Shown here: positions 45,001 to 55,853 of the stretch, piece after piece
Position numbering within the stretch: position 1 is the stretch's first letter
How the letters are laid out: each line of letters begins with the position of its first letter
Source: Zea mays
Taxonomy: Eukaryota > Streptophyta > Magnoliopsida > Poales > Poaceae
Assembly (NCBI RefSeq): GCF_902167145.1
Contig: NC_050102.1
Location: 4,278,001-4,342,000 of the forward strand
DNA length: 64,000 bases
Direction: 5' to 3'
Notes under the pieces: generated by a model
What the model saw: the letters and a program-made list of their open reading frames with translations, nothing else
What the model was told of the DNA's origin: nothing
Database searches by the model: none
Program-made: the position numbers and the translations under genes

Positions 45001-45283
45001 GGAGGAGGCACGGGACAGGGCCTTACTACACTCGGCGCGGTACCAGCAGTCCCTGCGACGCTACCACGCCCGAGGGGTCCGGTCCCGAGACCTCCAGGGG
45101 GGCGATCTGGTGCTTCGGCTGCGGCAAGACGCCCGAGGGAGGCACAAGCTCACGCCCCCCTGGGAAGGGCCATTCGTCATCGCCAAAGTTCTGAAGCCCG
45201 GAACATACAAGCTGGCCAACAATCAAGGCGAGATCTACGGCAACGCTTGGAACATCAAACAGCTACGTCGCTTCTACCCTTAA
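42035..45283 (+). CDS. pol: Element B ORF2: RT, two RNase H domains, integrase
   Basis: Open from the codon after UAG 42032-42034, in the ORF1 frame; 1,080 codons from the GTG at 42041, with no obvious ATG start, so readthrough is the likely way of expression. RT: PLRRFDEEKRR, FLNAYSGYHQ near residue 131 with Asn where A and C have the catalytic Asp, and YVDDIVV near 193. A degenerate gypsy RNase H (LLVYVAATTQ) is followed by a second, archaeal-type RNase H (FFDGS about 479, AEYEAL about 519, GDSQLVID about 542), typical of the Tat lineage. Integrase: CGHH/CEGC zinc finger (736-773), DLVGP, TDNGTQF and ERANG for the D-D-E triad. The C-terminal region ends LRRFYP. Complete in length, but the RT Asn should make it inactive. 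Confidence 0.9.
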   Translation, partial: EAVLVDFLRANADVFAWSPSDMPGILRDVAEHSLDIRAGARPVRQPLRRFDEEKRRVIGEEIHKLMAAGFIKEVSHPEWLANPVLVRKKGGKWRMCVDYTGLNKACPKVPYPLPRIDQIVDSTAGCETLSFLNAYSGYHQIRMKESDQLVTFFITPFGMYCYVTMPFGLRNAGATYQRCMNHVFGEHIGRTVEAYVDDIVVKTRKASDLLSDLEVTFRCLKAKGVKLNPEKCVFGVPRGMLLGFIVSERGIEANPEKIAAITSMGPIKDLKGVQRVMGCLAALSRFISRLGERGLPLYRLLRKAECFAWTPEAEEALGNLKALLTKVHVLVPPADGEALLVYVAATTQVVSVAIVVERQEEGHTLPVQRPVYFVSEVLSETKIRYPQVQKLLYAVILTRRKLRHYFESHPVTVVSSFPLGEIIQCREASGRIAKWAVEIMGETISFAPRKAIKSQVLADFVAEWVDTQLPTAPIQPELWTMFFDGSLMKTGAGAGLLFISPLGKHLRYVLRLHFPASNNVAEYEALVNGLRIAIELGVRRLDARGDSQLVIDQVMKNSHCRDPKMEAYCDEVRRLEDKFFGLELNHIARRYNETADELAKIASGRTTVPPDVFSRDLHQPSVKIDDAPEPEAPSAQPEAPSAQPEVPSAPEGEALDVEEEQSGATPDRDWQAPYLQYLRRGELPPDQVEARRVARRAKSFVLLGDEEELYHRSPSGILHRCISIAEGRELLQEIHSGACGHHAAPRALVGNAFRQGFYWPTAVDDATRIVRTCEGCQFYAKQTHLPAQALQTIPITWPFAVWGLDLVGPLQKAPGGYTHLLVAIDKFSKWIEVRPLNSIRSEQAVAFFTNIIHRFGVPNSIITDNGTQFTGKKFLDFCEDHHIRVDWAAVAHPMSNGQVERANGMILQGLKPRIYNDLNKFGKRWMKELPSVVWSLRTTPSRATGFTPFFLVYGAEAILPTDLEYGSPRTRDYTDKSNQASREESLDQLEEARDRALLHSARYQQSLRRYHARGVRSRDLQGGDLVLRLRQDARGRHKLTPPWEGPFVIAKVLKPGTYKLANNQGEIYGNAWNIKQLRRFYP

Positions 45284-46435
45284 GATGTTTCCAAGTTGTT
45301 CATATACCTCGCACCTACGCAAAGTTTAGTCGTCAAGGAAGGGTCGGCCTAGCCTCGGCAAAGCCCGACCCTCCCTCGGGGGCTAAAAGGGGGGAAAGGG
45401 GGGAGACCCCCTCTGCGTCGAATTTTTCCTCGAAAAAGGATCTCTTTTTAGCAGGATTACTTTCGTGCTTCTTGACTACTTCGGAAAGCGGATCCTGGAA
45501 ACGACGGAGTACACGTAAGCAGCCAAGGCTGACCGAGCCGAGGGACTCCTACGCCTCCGGGATACGGATACCTCACTCATCACCTTCTGCGATAAGTAAC
45601 TCGCGCTCGGATAAAGCGACTCCGTGGACCGAACAAGTCTTCACGTTCGGAAGCTCTCCTGCCGAAGCAGTCCTTCAAGCTTCCTCGACTAAGTCGGGGA
45701 CAGGGCCTCATGAATGGGTGAAAGTACGCGTAAGCGGCAAGGCCGACCGAGCCAAGGGATTCCCACGCCTCTGGGATACGGATACCTCACTCGTCCCTTC
45801 CGCGAGAAGCAACTCTCGCTCACACAAACATCCCTGTTACCGACAGAGTCCAGATGCTCGAAACAAGAGGAAAAAAGATGCAGCTTCGCAAGCACGGCGA
45901 GGGTGTGTTTTTCTGGCCTCGGCGGCCGCAGAAGGCACACGCTGCAAGACGATCTGATCCTGCAGGCTCGGGTCTTCACGCTGAAGGGAGCCGTAGCACC
46001 CTCGGCATCGACGGCGTCTTCAGCAAAGTCCGACCCAGCCTCGGACGACGACGCGCTCCAGGGACTCCTCCGGGAATCCGGCCCGAGCAGGCGGCTCGGC
46101 CGGTTACCCCTGGGGCCTCGGCCAACCGGCTCCCAAGGGCGCCAGCCCGACCCGAGGCCTCGGCTGATCGACTTTGGCGTCGGCTCTGCTGACGGACAAC
46201 ACGGCTAGGCTCCGGCCAACCAGGTTCCCATTCTCGAGCCAACTCCGCCTCTGTTCATACTGATATCGCTACCCCTGGCCTCGGCTCATCGAAGGGCGGC
46301 CGAGGGGTCTCTTTAACTAAGCTAGAGGAGCCCCAGACAAGAAGGCCGAACGGGCCGAGGGATTCCTACGCCTCCGGGATACGGATACCTCACTCGTCAC
46401 CTTGACACGGGGCGACTCATGCTTGGTAAAGCGGT
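45284..46435. other. Element B spacer with remnant of the spliced antisense gene
   Basis: Carries three copies of a conserved motif (45536-45616, 45752-45830, 46354-46405). On the minus strand at about 46060-45975 there is a short match to the end of antisense exon 5 (EGAT preceded by acidic residues, compare 25620-25670 of C). The rest of that gene is gone. Confidence 0.55.
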
Positions 46436-46977
46436 TCAGATAATCAACAGGCGAGACTTAGTGCTCGAAAATGAGGAAAAAACACGGCTCCGTGCCGAAA
46501 TTACATACATGTTCAGGCCCCGACAGCCGCAATGAACAAACACACCGGCATTCGAGATGCCATTACAAACGGAACTCCGGTTCCCCCTCCGCGGGTACGA
46601 ACGACCCCACTCCATGGGGAAGGCCTGCGGAGCAACAGAAGACCGACGGGCGGCTCGCCGCCGCCCATTCTGACTTCGGCGACAGTGGGCCGGCGCTGCT
46701 GTGATCTTGCCCTCGCTCCCGCCGACGCTCGAGGGGCGAGGACAAGCACGCCGGCACGGTGGCCCGGGGCGCGGGTGGTGGCAGTGATCCCGTCGGCGAC
46801 GAGGACTTCTCGATCCGCCTCCGCCTCGGCGCCGACGGCAGGGGACACCAGCCCCCGGCAGATCCCCACTCAAATCCTCCCAGACGAGTGGGGCATCGGC
46901 TTCTGCGCGAGGGCGCCGTCCCAGTGCAAAAGCAGGACCAACCCAGAACACGAACGCCGCCCTAACAGCGCGCGGCA

Positions 46978-47543
46978 TCATGGGTGGTCCTCCCGTGCAC
47001 ACGGCGCGGCGGTCGCCCTCCGGCAGGAGGGGCCGCCGGAAGCCCGGCCGACGACTCCGACACGCTGGAGGTGACGACGCCCGCCGTCGATCAGCCTCAC
47101 GCTGTCTAAGTCCGCGCCGTCCGCAGGGCCAGCGAGCGCCTCCACCCCCAAACGCCGCGGAAAAGGGTGACCCGCGGACCCGCGCGGAAGGTAGAGCGCC
47201 GGCTCAGCGTGGCCCCCACCCCAGCGAGGATGATGAACATCCTTGAAGCTGAGGGTGGGACCAAGATCGCAGCCCGGCTTGCTCTTCCCCACCCAGAAAC
47301 TGGTGGTCACCATCCTGGGTGATCGCCGGCGTAGGGGTGCGGCCGGGCCGGCTGATGAAAATCCTTGAAGCCGAACGATGGCTGAAAGGTACCAACTCCC
47401 ATGGAGTTGCGTTCCTCCAACGAGGAGGCGGAAAGGCGGCGGATACCCCCCATCCGGGGGCTTGGAAGATGGAAAGACACGACGCATAAGGGAGGAAGAA
47501 GACATGGTTGCCTTCTGAAAGGAGTCTCCCTCCTTTTAAAGGC
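46978..47543 (-). pseudogene. Element B second-type antisense unit (frame uncertain)
   Basis: The inverse of 23481 onward in C. A TTTAAAA box (47543-47532), ATG at 47505 and a 175-codon frame to 46978. Ser/Arg/Pro-rich, with no known domain. DNA blocks are shared with C, but the reading frames drift apart, so I give the unit more weight than the protein. On the plus strand the same segment also contains short conserved peptides (MKILEAERWLKG), so the coding strand is not certain. Confidence 0.35.
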
Positions 47544-48396
47544 AACTCTCCCTACGTGCGCCCCCACACGCCGCGGGCTGAGTCTTCTCCAACACGCTCC
47601 AAGGCCCTCCCCTGCGACTCGGGGGCTGGGTCCCGCATGTCATGCAAACCGGCTCAGGGCAGAAGAAGCCAAACCGCCGCGCGTGGTGCGCACGACCGTC
47701 CAGCGGTTACAAGCGACCCCCCGCTTTTGCCCAGACCAACGGGCGGAAGGGGCGGGCAGCCATGCAGGCGGCATGCAGCCGCGCCAGGTGGACACGCTTC
47801 TCCGACTTCTGACACGCCAGCTTGGAAGCCCAGGCCCACGCGTCAAGCAACCGGCGCGCCAGTTGCTGCATGCAAGCAACCGCACCGCCACTCGTGTCAC
47901 CGTCGCGCCTCTTCGGTTGCGGAGCCTATGCCGCGACTCGAGGCGACCCAGCAGCGCCAGCCTGGCGCGTCGGTCAAAGCGACCGAAAGTGGGCCGGCAG
48001 TAATGGCGGTGGCAGGCGGGCGGGCGCAGCAGTCACGTCGTCAGCCAGGCTCACGTCTCATCCTGGGACAGCAAGAGAGCCTCCTCTCACGGCGTGAAGA
48101 CGGTGCACCCGTGACCCGTTCCTCGAACAGATCGCGCGCGCGCAACGGCCGCCCCGCCAACCACTCGCCCCGTCGCATTAACTCCGCGGCGGGACAGGCG
48201 GCGCCTCTGACGGGAGGAGCGCGCGACGCTCCACCTTCGCCGTAATAACCGCGTCAGAAAAGGTACGCCACGTCGTTCGATTTCGTATCCTTTTCCTTTT
48301 TCCTCTTTCTCCATCTCTTGCAACAGGGACCGGGAAAGGGGGATACCCCGAAAAGGATCCTTCTCCGCGAAGGAACCGGGCTCCGAGCCCCCCCTT
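47544..48396. other. Element B 3' non-coding region
   Basis: GC-rich; no gene supported on either strand. It corresponds to the same part of C (22583-23480, inverted). Confidence 0.5.
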
Positions 48397-48600
48397 ACTG
48401 ATCAGGGGTTCGAAGGCTGGCCCTCCGAAGGGTTCAACAGTCGCCTCAGATCGCGTGGGCCCGACACCCACTACTGGTCAGGGGTTCGAAGGCCAGCCCC
48501 CCGAAGGGTTCCATGGCCGCCTCAGGCTACTCGGGCTCCACGCCCATTACTGATCAGGGGTTCGAAGGCTGGCCCCCGAAGGGTTCACAGTCGCCTCAGA
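48397..48600 (+). repeat. 76-bp tandem repeat, three copies, element B
   Basis: Units start at 48397, 48473 and 48549 (ACTGATCAGGGGTTCGAAGG, the second with one change). Counterpart of 17181-17410. Confidence 0.85.
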
Positions 48601-49210
48601 CACCGAGCGAGGGATGACCAGGGGTACGTTTGATACATAACCGAGGCTCGGGCTGCGCTCCCGAGGTACCCTAGGACATTTCCGAGACCAGCGGGAACGA
48701 TCTTGTAACGGAATCCCATCGGAGGGAGGCATCGAGCCCTCGGACCCCGTCGCCAGGGGACCGGGTCCGGCAAATCACCCGCAGGTACTTTTGGGCGTGC
48801 CTCTGGGCCCCTAGCCGACCCCCAACGAACAGGGCACGGACGTCCACTCGGATTACCCGCTTGCAGCTCACCGGAGACACCATGTTCGGTGCCCATCGAG
48901 GGTAACATGGCGCACTCCCCCCTCCTCCTTGCGGAAAGGCGACGTAGGGGCGTACGTAAAAAGTCGAGTCTGTCCCTGATCGTCCTCTCGCCCTGTGCAG
49001 AGGCTCGGGGGCTGCTCTCGCAAAAACCGGCTCCGGCCGAACCGTTGACAGCGTCAACATACCAGCCCGAGAGCTTGGGCCCCGACCGTGCACCCGGGCT
49101 ACGGCCAGTTCGCATGAGGGAACGACCAGACCAGCCGAAGCATTACGCAAGGTATTAAGACCTCGAAGGAGTGTAACCACTCCTCCGAGGCCTCGGGGGC
49201 TACACCCGGC

Positions 49211-49230
49211 GGGTGCGCTCGCGCGCACCC
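49211..49230 (+). other. Conserved hairpin, element B
   Basis: GGGTGCGCTCGCGCGCACCC, identical to the copy in A. Confidence 0.7.
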
Positions 49231-49315
49231 ACCGGAACAAAATGCAACCGAGAAAGGCTGGTCCCCTTGCAAAAAAGTGCGACGAAAGCCTCCAAGCGAG
49301 TGCTAACACTCCCTT

Positions 49316-49332
49316 CGAGGCTCGGGGGCTAC
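49316..49332 (+). other. Element B polypurine tract
   Basis: GAGGCTCGGGGGCTAC directly before the 3' LTR. Confidence 0.75.
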
Positions 49333-51019
49333 TGTCGGGGACCATAATTAGGGGTACCCTCAAGACGCCTAATTCTCAGCTGGTAACCCCCATCAGCATA
49401 AAGCTGCAAAGGCCTGATGGGTACGATTAAGTCAGGGATCAGTCCACACGAGTGACTCGATCACGCTTCACCCGAGCCTAGCCTCGGCCAAGGGCAGCCG
49501 ACCTCGAGAGACTTCCGTCTCGCCCGAGGCCCCCCTTTTTACGGCGGACACATCACCGGCTCGCCCGAGGCCTTGGCTTCGCTCAGAAGCAACCCTGACT
49601 AAATCGCCACACCGACTGACCAAGTTGCAGGAGCATTTAACGCAAAGGTGGCCTGACACCTTTATCCTGATACGCGCCCCCCCCGGCAGAGCCGAAGTGA
49701 CCGCCGTCACTCCACCGCTCCTCTGACCGGTCTGACAGAAGGACAGCGCCGCCTGCGCCACTCCGACTGCGGTGCCACTCGACAGAGTGAGTCTGACAGG
49801 CAGTCAGGCCTTGCCAAAGGCGCCACGGCGAACTCCGCTCCGCCCGACCCCAGGGCTCGGACTCGGGCTAAGACCCGGAAGACGGCGAACTCCGCTCCGC
49901 CCGACCCCAGGGCTCGGACTCGGGCTAAGACCCGGAAGACGGCGAACTCCGCTCCGCCCGACCCCAGGGCTCGGACTCGGGCTAAGACCCAGAAGACGGC
50001 GAACTCCGCTCCGCCCGACCCCAGGGCTCGGACTCGGGCTAAGACCCGGAAGACGGCGAACTCCGCTCCGCCCGACCCCAGGGCTCGGACTCGGGCTAAG
50101 ACCCGGAAGACGGCGAACTCTGCTCCGCCCGACCCCAGGGCTCGGACTCGGGCTAAGACCCGGAAGACGGCGAAACTCCGCCTCGCCCGACCCCAGGGCT
50201 CGGACTCCGCCCTGGCCTCGGCCGAACGACTTCCGCCTCGCCCGACCCCATGGCTCGGGCTCGGCCTCGGCAACAGAGGACAGACTCAACCTCGGCTTCG
50301 GAGGAGCCCCCACGTCACCCTGCCTAGGGCACAGACCCGCCACGTCAACAGGAAGCACCATCATCGTCCTACCCCGAATCGACTCGGGTCACGGAGAACA
50401 AGACCGGCGTCCCATCCGGCCAGCTCCGCCGGATGGGCAATGATGGCGCTCCACAAGCTCTGTGACGACGGCGGCCCCCAGCTCTCTTACGGAAGCAGGG
50501 CGACGTCAGCAAGGACTCGACCGCTCCAACAGCTGTCCCTCCGCCAGGCTCCGTCGCACCTCCGACAGCCACGAGATCACGCCAGCAAGGTGCCAAGACC
50601 TCTCTGGCTGCCACATTGGCATGTACCTAGGGCGCTAGCTCTCTCTCCGCTAGACACGTAGCACTTTGCTACACCCCCCATTGTACACCTGGATCCTCTC
50701 CTTACGACTATAAAAGGAAGGACCAGGGCCTTCTTAGAGAAGGTTGGCCGCGCGGGACCGAGGACGAGACAGGCGCTCTCTTGGGGCCGCTCGCTTCCCT
50801 CACCCGCGTGGACGCTTGTAACCCCCCTACTGCAAGCGCACCCGACCTGGGCGCGGGACGAACACGAAGGCCGCGGGACTTCCACCTCTCTCACGCTCGA
50901 CTCCGGCCACCTCGCCTCTCCCCCCTTCGCGCTCGCCCACGCGCTCGACCCATCTGGGCTGGGGCACGCAGCACACTCACTCGTCGGCTTAGGGACCCCC
51001 CTGTCTCGAAACGCCGACA
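49333..51019 (+). repeat. Element B 3' LTR
   Basis: 1,687 bp; 58 bp longer than the 5' LTR through one extra 57-bp unit and one extra C. TATA box at 50708-50717. Confidence 0.95.
49825..50166 (+). repeat. 57-bp tandem repeat x6, element B 3' LTR
   Basis: Six near-identical units (49825, 49882, 49939, 49996, 50053 and 50110) followed by the diverged one; the 5' LTR has five. Confidence 0.95.
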
Positions 51020-51024
51020 GTAGC

Positions 51025-52542
51025 GCACATGTTTCCCGAGGGGTGAAATGAAGAGCAAGCTAGCACCCGCTCCGGATTTCATAAGCAACCCATCGAAGTA
51101 CATGGTCCAAAGTTCAGCCTGGATTGGAGCTGTCGGCAATTGGGTGTCGACCCATTCAGCCAGGAAGTCTGCCTAGACTTGAGATTTTATGGCCTTCCGA
51201 GGAGTGAATGAAAGTGTTTTGCCCATGAGTTCCACTGCCCATTTTGCTATCCTACCCGAGGCCTCTCGGCACTGGATGATCTCTCCCAGGGGGAAGGATG
51301 ACACCACAGTCACCGGATGAGACTCGAAATAGTGTCGCAACTTTCGCCGTGTTAGAATTACTGCGTATAGTAGCTTCTGGATTTGTGGGTAGCGGATCTT
51401 GGTCTCGGATAGCACCTCGCTGATGAAGTAGACCGGCCTCTGGATGAGCAGTGCATGCCCCATTTCTCGTCTCTCGACTACGATCGCGGCTCTGACCACC
51501 TGAGTGGTTGCGGCTACGTAGACCAAGAGGGCTTCTCCCTCAGCGGGGGGCACCAAGATGGGCGCATTAGTAAGGAGTGCTTTAAGGTTTCTGAGGGCTT
51601 CTTCGGCCTCGGGGGTCCAAGTGAAGCGCTCGGCCTTCCTTAAGAGGCGGTACAAGGGCAATCCTTTCTCGCCGAGGCGCGAGATGAAGCGGCTCAGAGC
51701 CGCAAGGCATCCCATGACCCTTTGTACTCCTTTTAAATCTTTGATTGGTCGCATGTTGGTGATGGCCATGATTTTCTCCGGGTTGGCCTCGATGCCTCGT
51801 TCGGAGACGATGAACCCTAGGAGCATGCCTCGGGGGACTCCGAAGACACACTTCTCAGGATTGAGTTTTATGCCCTTCGCTCTTAGACACCTGAATGTTA
51901 TCTCAAGGTCAGAGAGGAGGTCGGAGGCCTGTCTTGTCTTGACAACGATGTCATCGACGTAAGCCTCGACCGTTTTGCCGATGTGCTCTCCGAACACGTG
52001 GTTCATGCACCTTTGGTAGGTTGCACCTGCATTCCTCAAGCCAAATGGCATAGTAGTGTAACAATACATGCCCAAAGGTGTGATGAAAGAAGTCGCGAGC
52101 TGGTCGGATTCTTTCATATTGATTTGGTGATAGCCTGAATAGGCATCGAGGAAAGACAGGGTTTCGCACCCAGCAGTGGAGTCCACAATTTGATCGATGC
52201 GAGGCAGAGGGTAGGGAACCTTTGGACATGCTTTGTTTAAACCAGTGTAGTCTACGCACATCCTCCATTTCCCACCTTTTTCTTTACAAGCACATGGTTA
52301 GCTAACCATTCTGGATGGAATACCTCTTTGATGAACCCTGCAGCCATCAGCTTGTGGACCTCCTCGCCTATGGCCCTACGCTTTTCTTCATCAAAACGGC
52401 GCAGGTGCTGCTTCACGGGTCGAGCACCGGCTCGGATGTCCAGTGAGTGCTCGGCGACATCCCTCGATATGTCGGGCATGTACGAGGGACTCCACGCAAA
52501 AATTTCGGCGTTTGCACGGAGAAAATCGATGAGCACTGCTTC
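51025..52542 (-). pseudogene. pol: Element C reverse transcriptase and start of RNase H
   Basis: Follows the TAG at 52545-52543. RT has FLDAYSGYHQ with Asp retained and YVDDIVV. A one-base loss near 52280 shifts the frame before MCVDYTG, and a TAG at about 51175 interrupts KSQV. The archaeal-type RNase H begins (YFDGLLMKSGAGAS) and is cut by element B at 51020. It continues at 37091. Confidence 0.9.
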
Positions 52543-55500
52543 CTATTTGGGGGTCGAGCTCGGAGCCGATCCTGACTTTCTTGCCGGCGTCGTTGCTAGG
52601 GTCGAGAGGGACAGACTTAACCGCCTCAGCCGGTTCGAAGTTGCCGGCATGGCGCTTCGCATCGGGCGCCTCCTTGGAGAGGCGATCCAGGTCGGCGATG
52701 AGGGCCTCAGACTCGGCGATGGCCTCAACGTACTCCACGCATTCCACGTCGCACTCGTAAGCGTGGCGGTACATGGATCCGACGGTGATGGTTCCGCTGG
52801 GGCCTGGCATCTTGAGCTTGAGGTACGTGTAGTTGGGGACGGCCATGAACTTGGCGTAGCACGGTCTTCCCAACACCGCATGATAGGTCCCTCGGAACTC
52901 GACCACCTAGAAAATGAGGGTTTCCTTTCGAAAGTTGGAGGGAGTTCCGAAGCAGACGGGCAAATCAAGTTGCCCAAGGGGCTGGACGCGCTTACCGGGG
53001 ACGATCCCATGAAAAGGTGCTGCACCGGCCCGGATTGTGGACAGATCGACCCCCAAGAGCCCTAGGGTCTCGGCGTAGATGATGTTGAGGCTGCTACCTC
53101 CGTCCATGAGGACCTTGGTGAGCCTAGCGTTGCCGATGACATCGACGACGAGCGGGTACCTTCCTGGGCTCGGTACGCAGTCGGGGTGGTCGCCTTGGTC
53201 GAAGGTGATGGGCTTGTCGGACCAGTCTAGGTAGACCGGCGCTGCTACCTTCACCGAGCAGACCTCCCGGCGCTCCTGCTTGCGGTGCCGAGCCAAGGCG
53301 TTCGCCACCTATCCGCTGCAGATCATGAAGCAGTTGTGGACCTCCGGGAACTCCTATTCCTTGTCGCCCCCCTTCTTGTTGTTGCCTTGGTCTTTGCCAC
53401 CTTCTGCCGAGGGTCCGGCCTTGTTGAAGTAACGCCGGAGCATGTCGCACTCCTCAAGGGTGTGCTTGACGGGACCCCTGTGATAGGGGCACGACTCCTT
53501 GAGCATCTTGTCGAACATGTTGGCCCCTCCGGGAGGTTTCTGAGGGTTCCTATGCTCGGCAGCAGCGACGAGATCCGCATCAATGGTGTCGCGTTTTGCT
53601 TGCGCCTTCTTCTTGGCCTTCTTCGTGCCCCGCTGGACGGACGCCTCGGGGGCGTCTTCCTTCTGTCTTCCCTGAGGCTGCTTGTCCTTCTGGAAGATGG
53701 CTTCGACCGCCTCCTGACTAGAGGCGAACTTGGTGGCGATGTCCATCAATTCGCTCGCCTTAGTGGGAGTCTTGCGTCCCAGTTTGCTCACCAGGTCCCG
53801 GCAAGTGCTGCCGGCGAGGAACGCCCCGATGACGTCCGAGTCGGTGATGTTGGGCAACTCGGTGCGCTGCTTGGAAAACCGCCGGATGTACTCTCGCAGG
53901 GATTCCCCTGGCTGCTGGCGGCAGCTCCGGAGATCCCACGAGTTCCCAGGGCGCACGTACGTACCTTGGAAATTTCCAGCGAAGGCCTTGACCAGGTCGT
54001 CCCAGTCGGAGATCTGCGCAGGAGGCAGATGCTCCAGCCATGCCCGAGCAGCGTCGGAGAGGAAAAGGGGGAGGTTGCGGATGATGAGGTTGTCGTCGTC
54101 CGTCCCTCCCAACTGGCACGCCAGCCGGTAATCCGCAAGCCACAACTCCGGCCTTGTCTCCCCTGAGTACTTGGTGATGGTAGTCGGGGCTCGGAACCGG
54201 GCCGGGAACGGCGCTCGTCGTATGGCCTGGCTAAAGACTCGCGGACCTGGTGGTTCGGGCAAGGGGCTCCGATCCTCCTCACTGTCGTAGCGTCCTTCGC
54301 GCCTGGGGTGGTAGCCTCGGCGCACCCTCTCCTCGAGGCGGGCTCGACGGTCGCGGCGGTGTTGCTCGTCACCGAGGCGATCCGGGGCTGCGGGCGTCCC
54401 GTCCCGTGTGCGGTCGGTGCGGACCGAGGCCTCCCGCATGCGTCGGGAGGACGTTGCGTGATGCTCCGAGGGACACCCTCGCCTTCGGGAGGCAGAGCTC
54501 TCGGCTCGTCGGACTGCAGCATCTTCCAGGAGATCCTTGAGTTCGCCCTCGATACTCCGCCCCTCGGTGGTGGATGGCTCCGGCATTGTTCGAAGTAGCA
54601 TCGCTGCTGCAGCTAGGTTCTGGCCGGCCCCGCTGAAGGCCGGGGGCAGCCCCGCCCTGGCATCGTCAACGATACGGCGCTGGACGTCCCGGGCCCGATG
54701 ACGCGCCTCTCCGGCGAGTGCCCGACCTGCCCATTCCTGCTCGATGTTTTGTCAGAGCTGCACAAGCCGCCTTGCCTCTTCGTCGAGCTTGGCCTGCATC
54801 TCGCGGAGTTGCTCAAGCTGTGTGTCCTGACCCCCCCCCGCAGGGACTTGGACCACAGCTAGCTCATGTGGGATCTCAACACGAGACGCAGGCACATGGG
54901 CGTCGTCATCTTCCGGCATGCCGAGGTGGTTGTCTTCGTCGTGATCCCCCTGATCGATGTGGAAACACTCGCGACTTGGGTCATAACCCTCGTCGTCAAG
55001 GCTGTGGTCATCGTCGGAGCAGCCAGAGAGGCAGTAGTCACATGCGGACATGAAGTCTCGCATGGCACTGGGATCACGAAGTCCGGAGAAATCCCAACCA
55101 AAGTCGGGGTCGTCTTCTTCCTCGGAACCCGCGGGTCCGAAGGTTGAGACGACCGTCAGTCGGTCCCAAGTTGACCACATATGGTACCCTGGAAGGTCAG
55201 GATATGCCCTTGCGAAAGTGCTCACCGAAGCAGGGTCGTTTGGTGGATCGAAGCTGAATCTAAAGGGAACAGGGTGGAAAACGAATGGTACCTCTTGGTT
55301 GATGGACGGTGGTGAAGTCGCATCGGGGACTGGAATGCACCGCTATCTCAGGTATGAGGCTAACGTCCAACAAGTCCTTCGCGAGGGTGCTGGCGTCATC
55401 AGTCCGCTTGGGGTTGGCACATTGCTGGGAAGCGACACCCGTCGTTGTCTCAGGTGCGAGGACAACACCCGACATGTCCCCCGCAGGGGTGCCGGCGTCG

Positions 55501-55793
55501 TCGACTCACTCTGGTCCGACAGCCGACGAGGTGCCGCCTCCTGCCCGGCCACGGTTGCCCTGTCTCCCCCTCCTCCGGCGAGGAGGGTGGCGGGGCAAAC
55601 CCGGGTGTTCCTCTTCCACCACGGGGGGAAGTCGTCGTCGAGTTCGTCGTCGCCGGGCGAGCCGACGATCGTCGTTGTTGTCGTGCTGCGAGGGGAGGAG
55701 TACCATGTCATAGCTGCCGTCGCGGGACATGAACTCGAGACTCCCGAAGCGGAGCACTGTCCCGGGCTAGAGAGGCTGCTGAAAGCTACCCAT
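52543..55793 (-). pseudogene. gag-pro: Element C Gag-protease, decayed
   Basis: Start at 55793, equivalent to the ATG of B. The gag core is open over 54601-53354 (ITKYSGETRPELWLADY; CPYHRGPVKHTLEEC). A stop at about 53355, a stop after ETLIF (near 52907) and a one-base insertion near 52548 disrupt it. Protease VLMDGGSS lies near 53095. The frame ends at the conserved TAG. Pairs with 51025-52542. Confidence 0.85.
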
Positions 55794-55833
55794 CTGGAAC
55801 TCAGCGGGAAAGTATTTGTTAACACGCAGCAGG

Positions 55834-55851
55834 CCCCTACCTGGCGTGCCA
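55834..55851 (-). other. Element C primer-binding site
   Basis: The minus strand reads TGGCACGCCAGGTAGGGG next to the 5' LTR; one base differs from B. Confidence 0.65.
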
Positions 55852-55853
55852 AC

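Larger units (their letters stand above)
37097..51019 (+). mobile_element. Element B: nearly intact Huck-like gypsy retrotransposon
   Basis: 13,923 bp flanked by GTAGC (37092-37096 and 51020-51024), inserted in the RNase H region of C in the opposite orientation. LTRs 37097-38725 and 49333-51019; I count only about a dozen substitutions between them (under 1%) plus one extra 57-bp unit, so it is recent. Both long ORFs are open. The 3' third holds remnants of antisense units, tandem repeats, the hairpin and polypurine tract. LTR ends, length and layout agree with maize Huck as I remember it. Confidence 0.93.

Noticed and set aside
47401..48245. Two overlapping plus-strand ORFs of about 200-245 codons in element B
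   Set aside because: GC-rich non-coding region with open frames on both strands; no counterpart frame in C.
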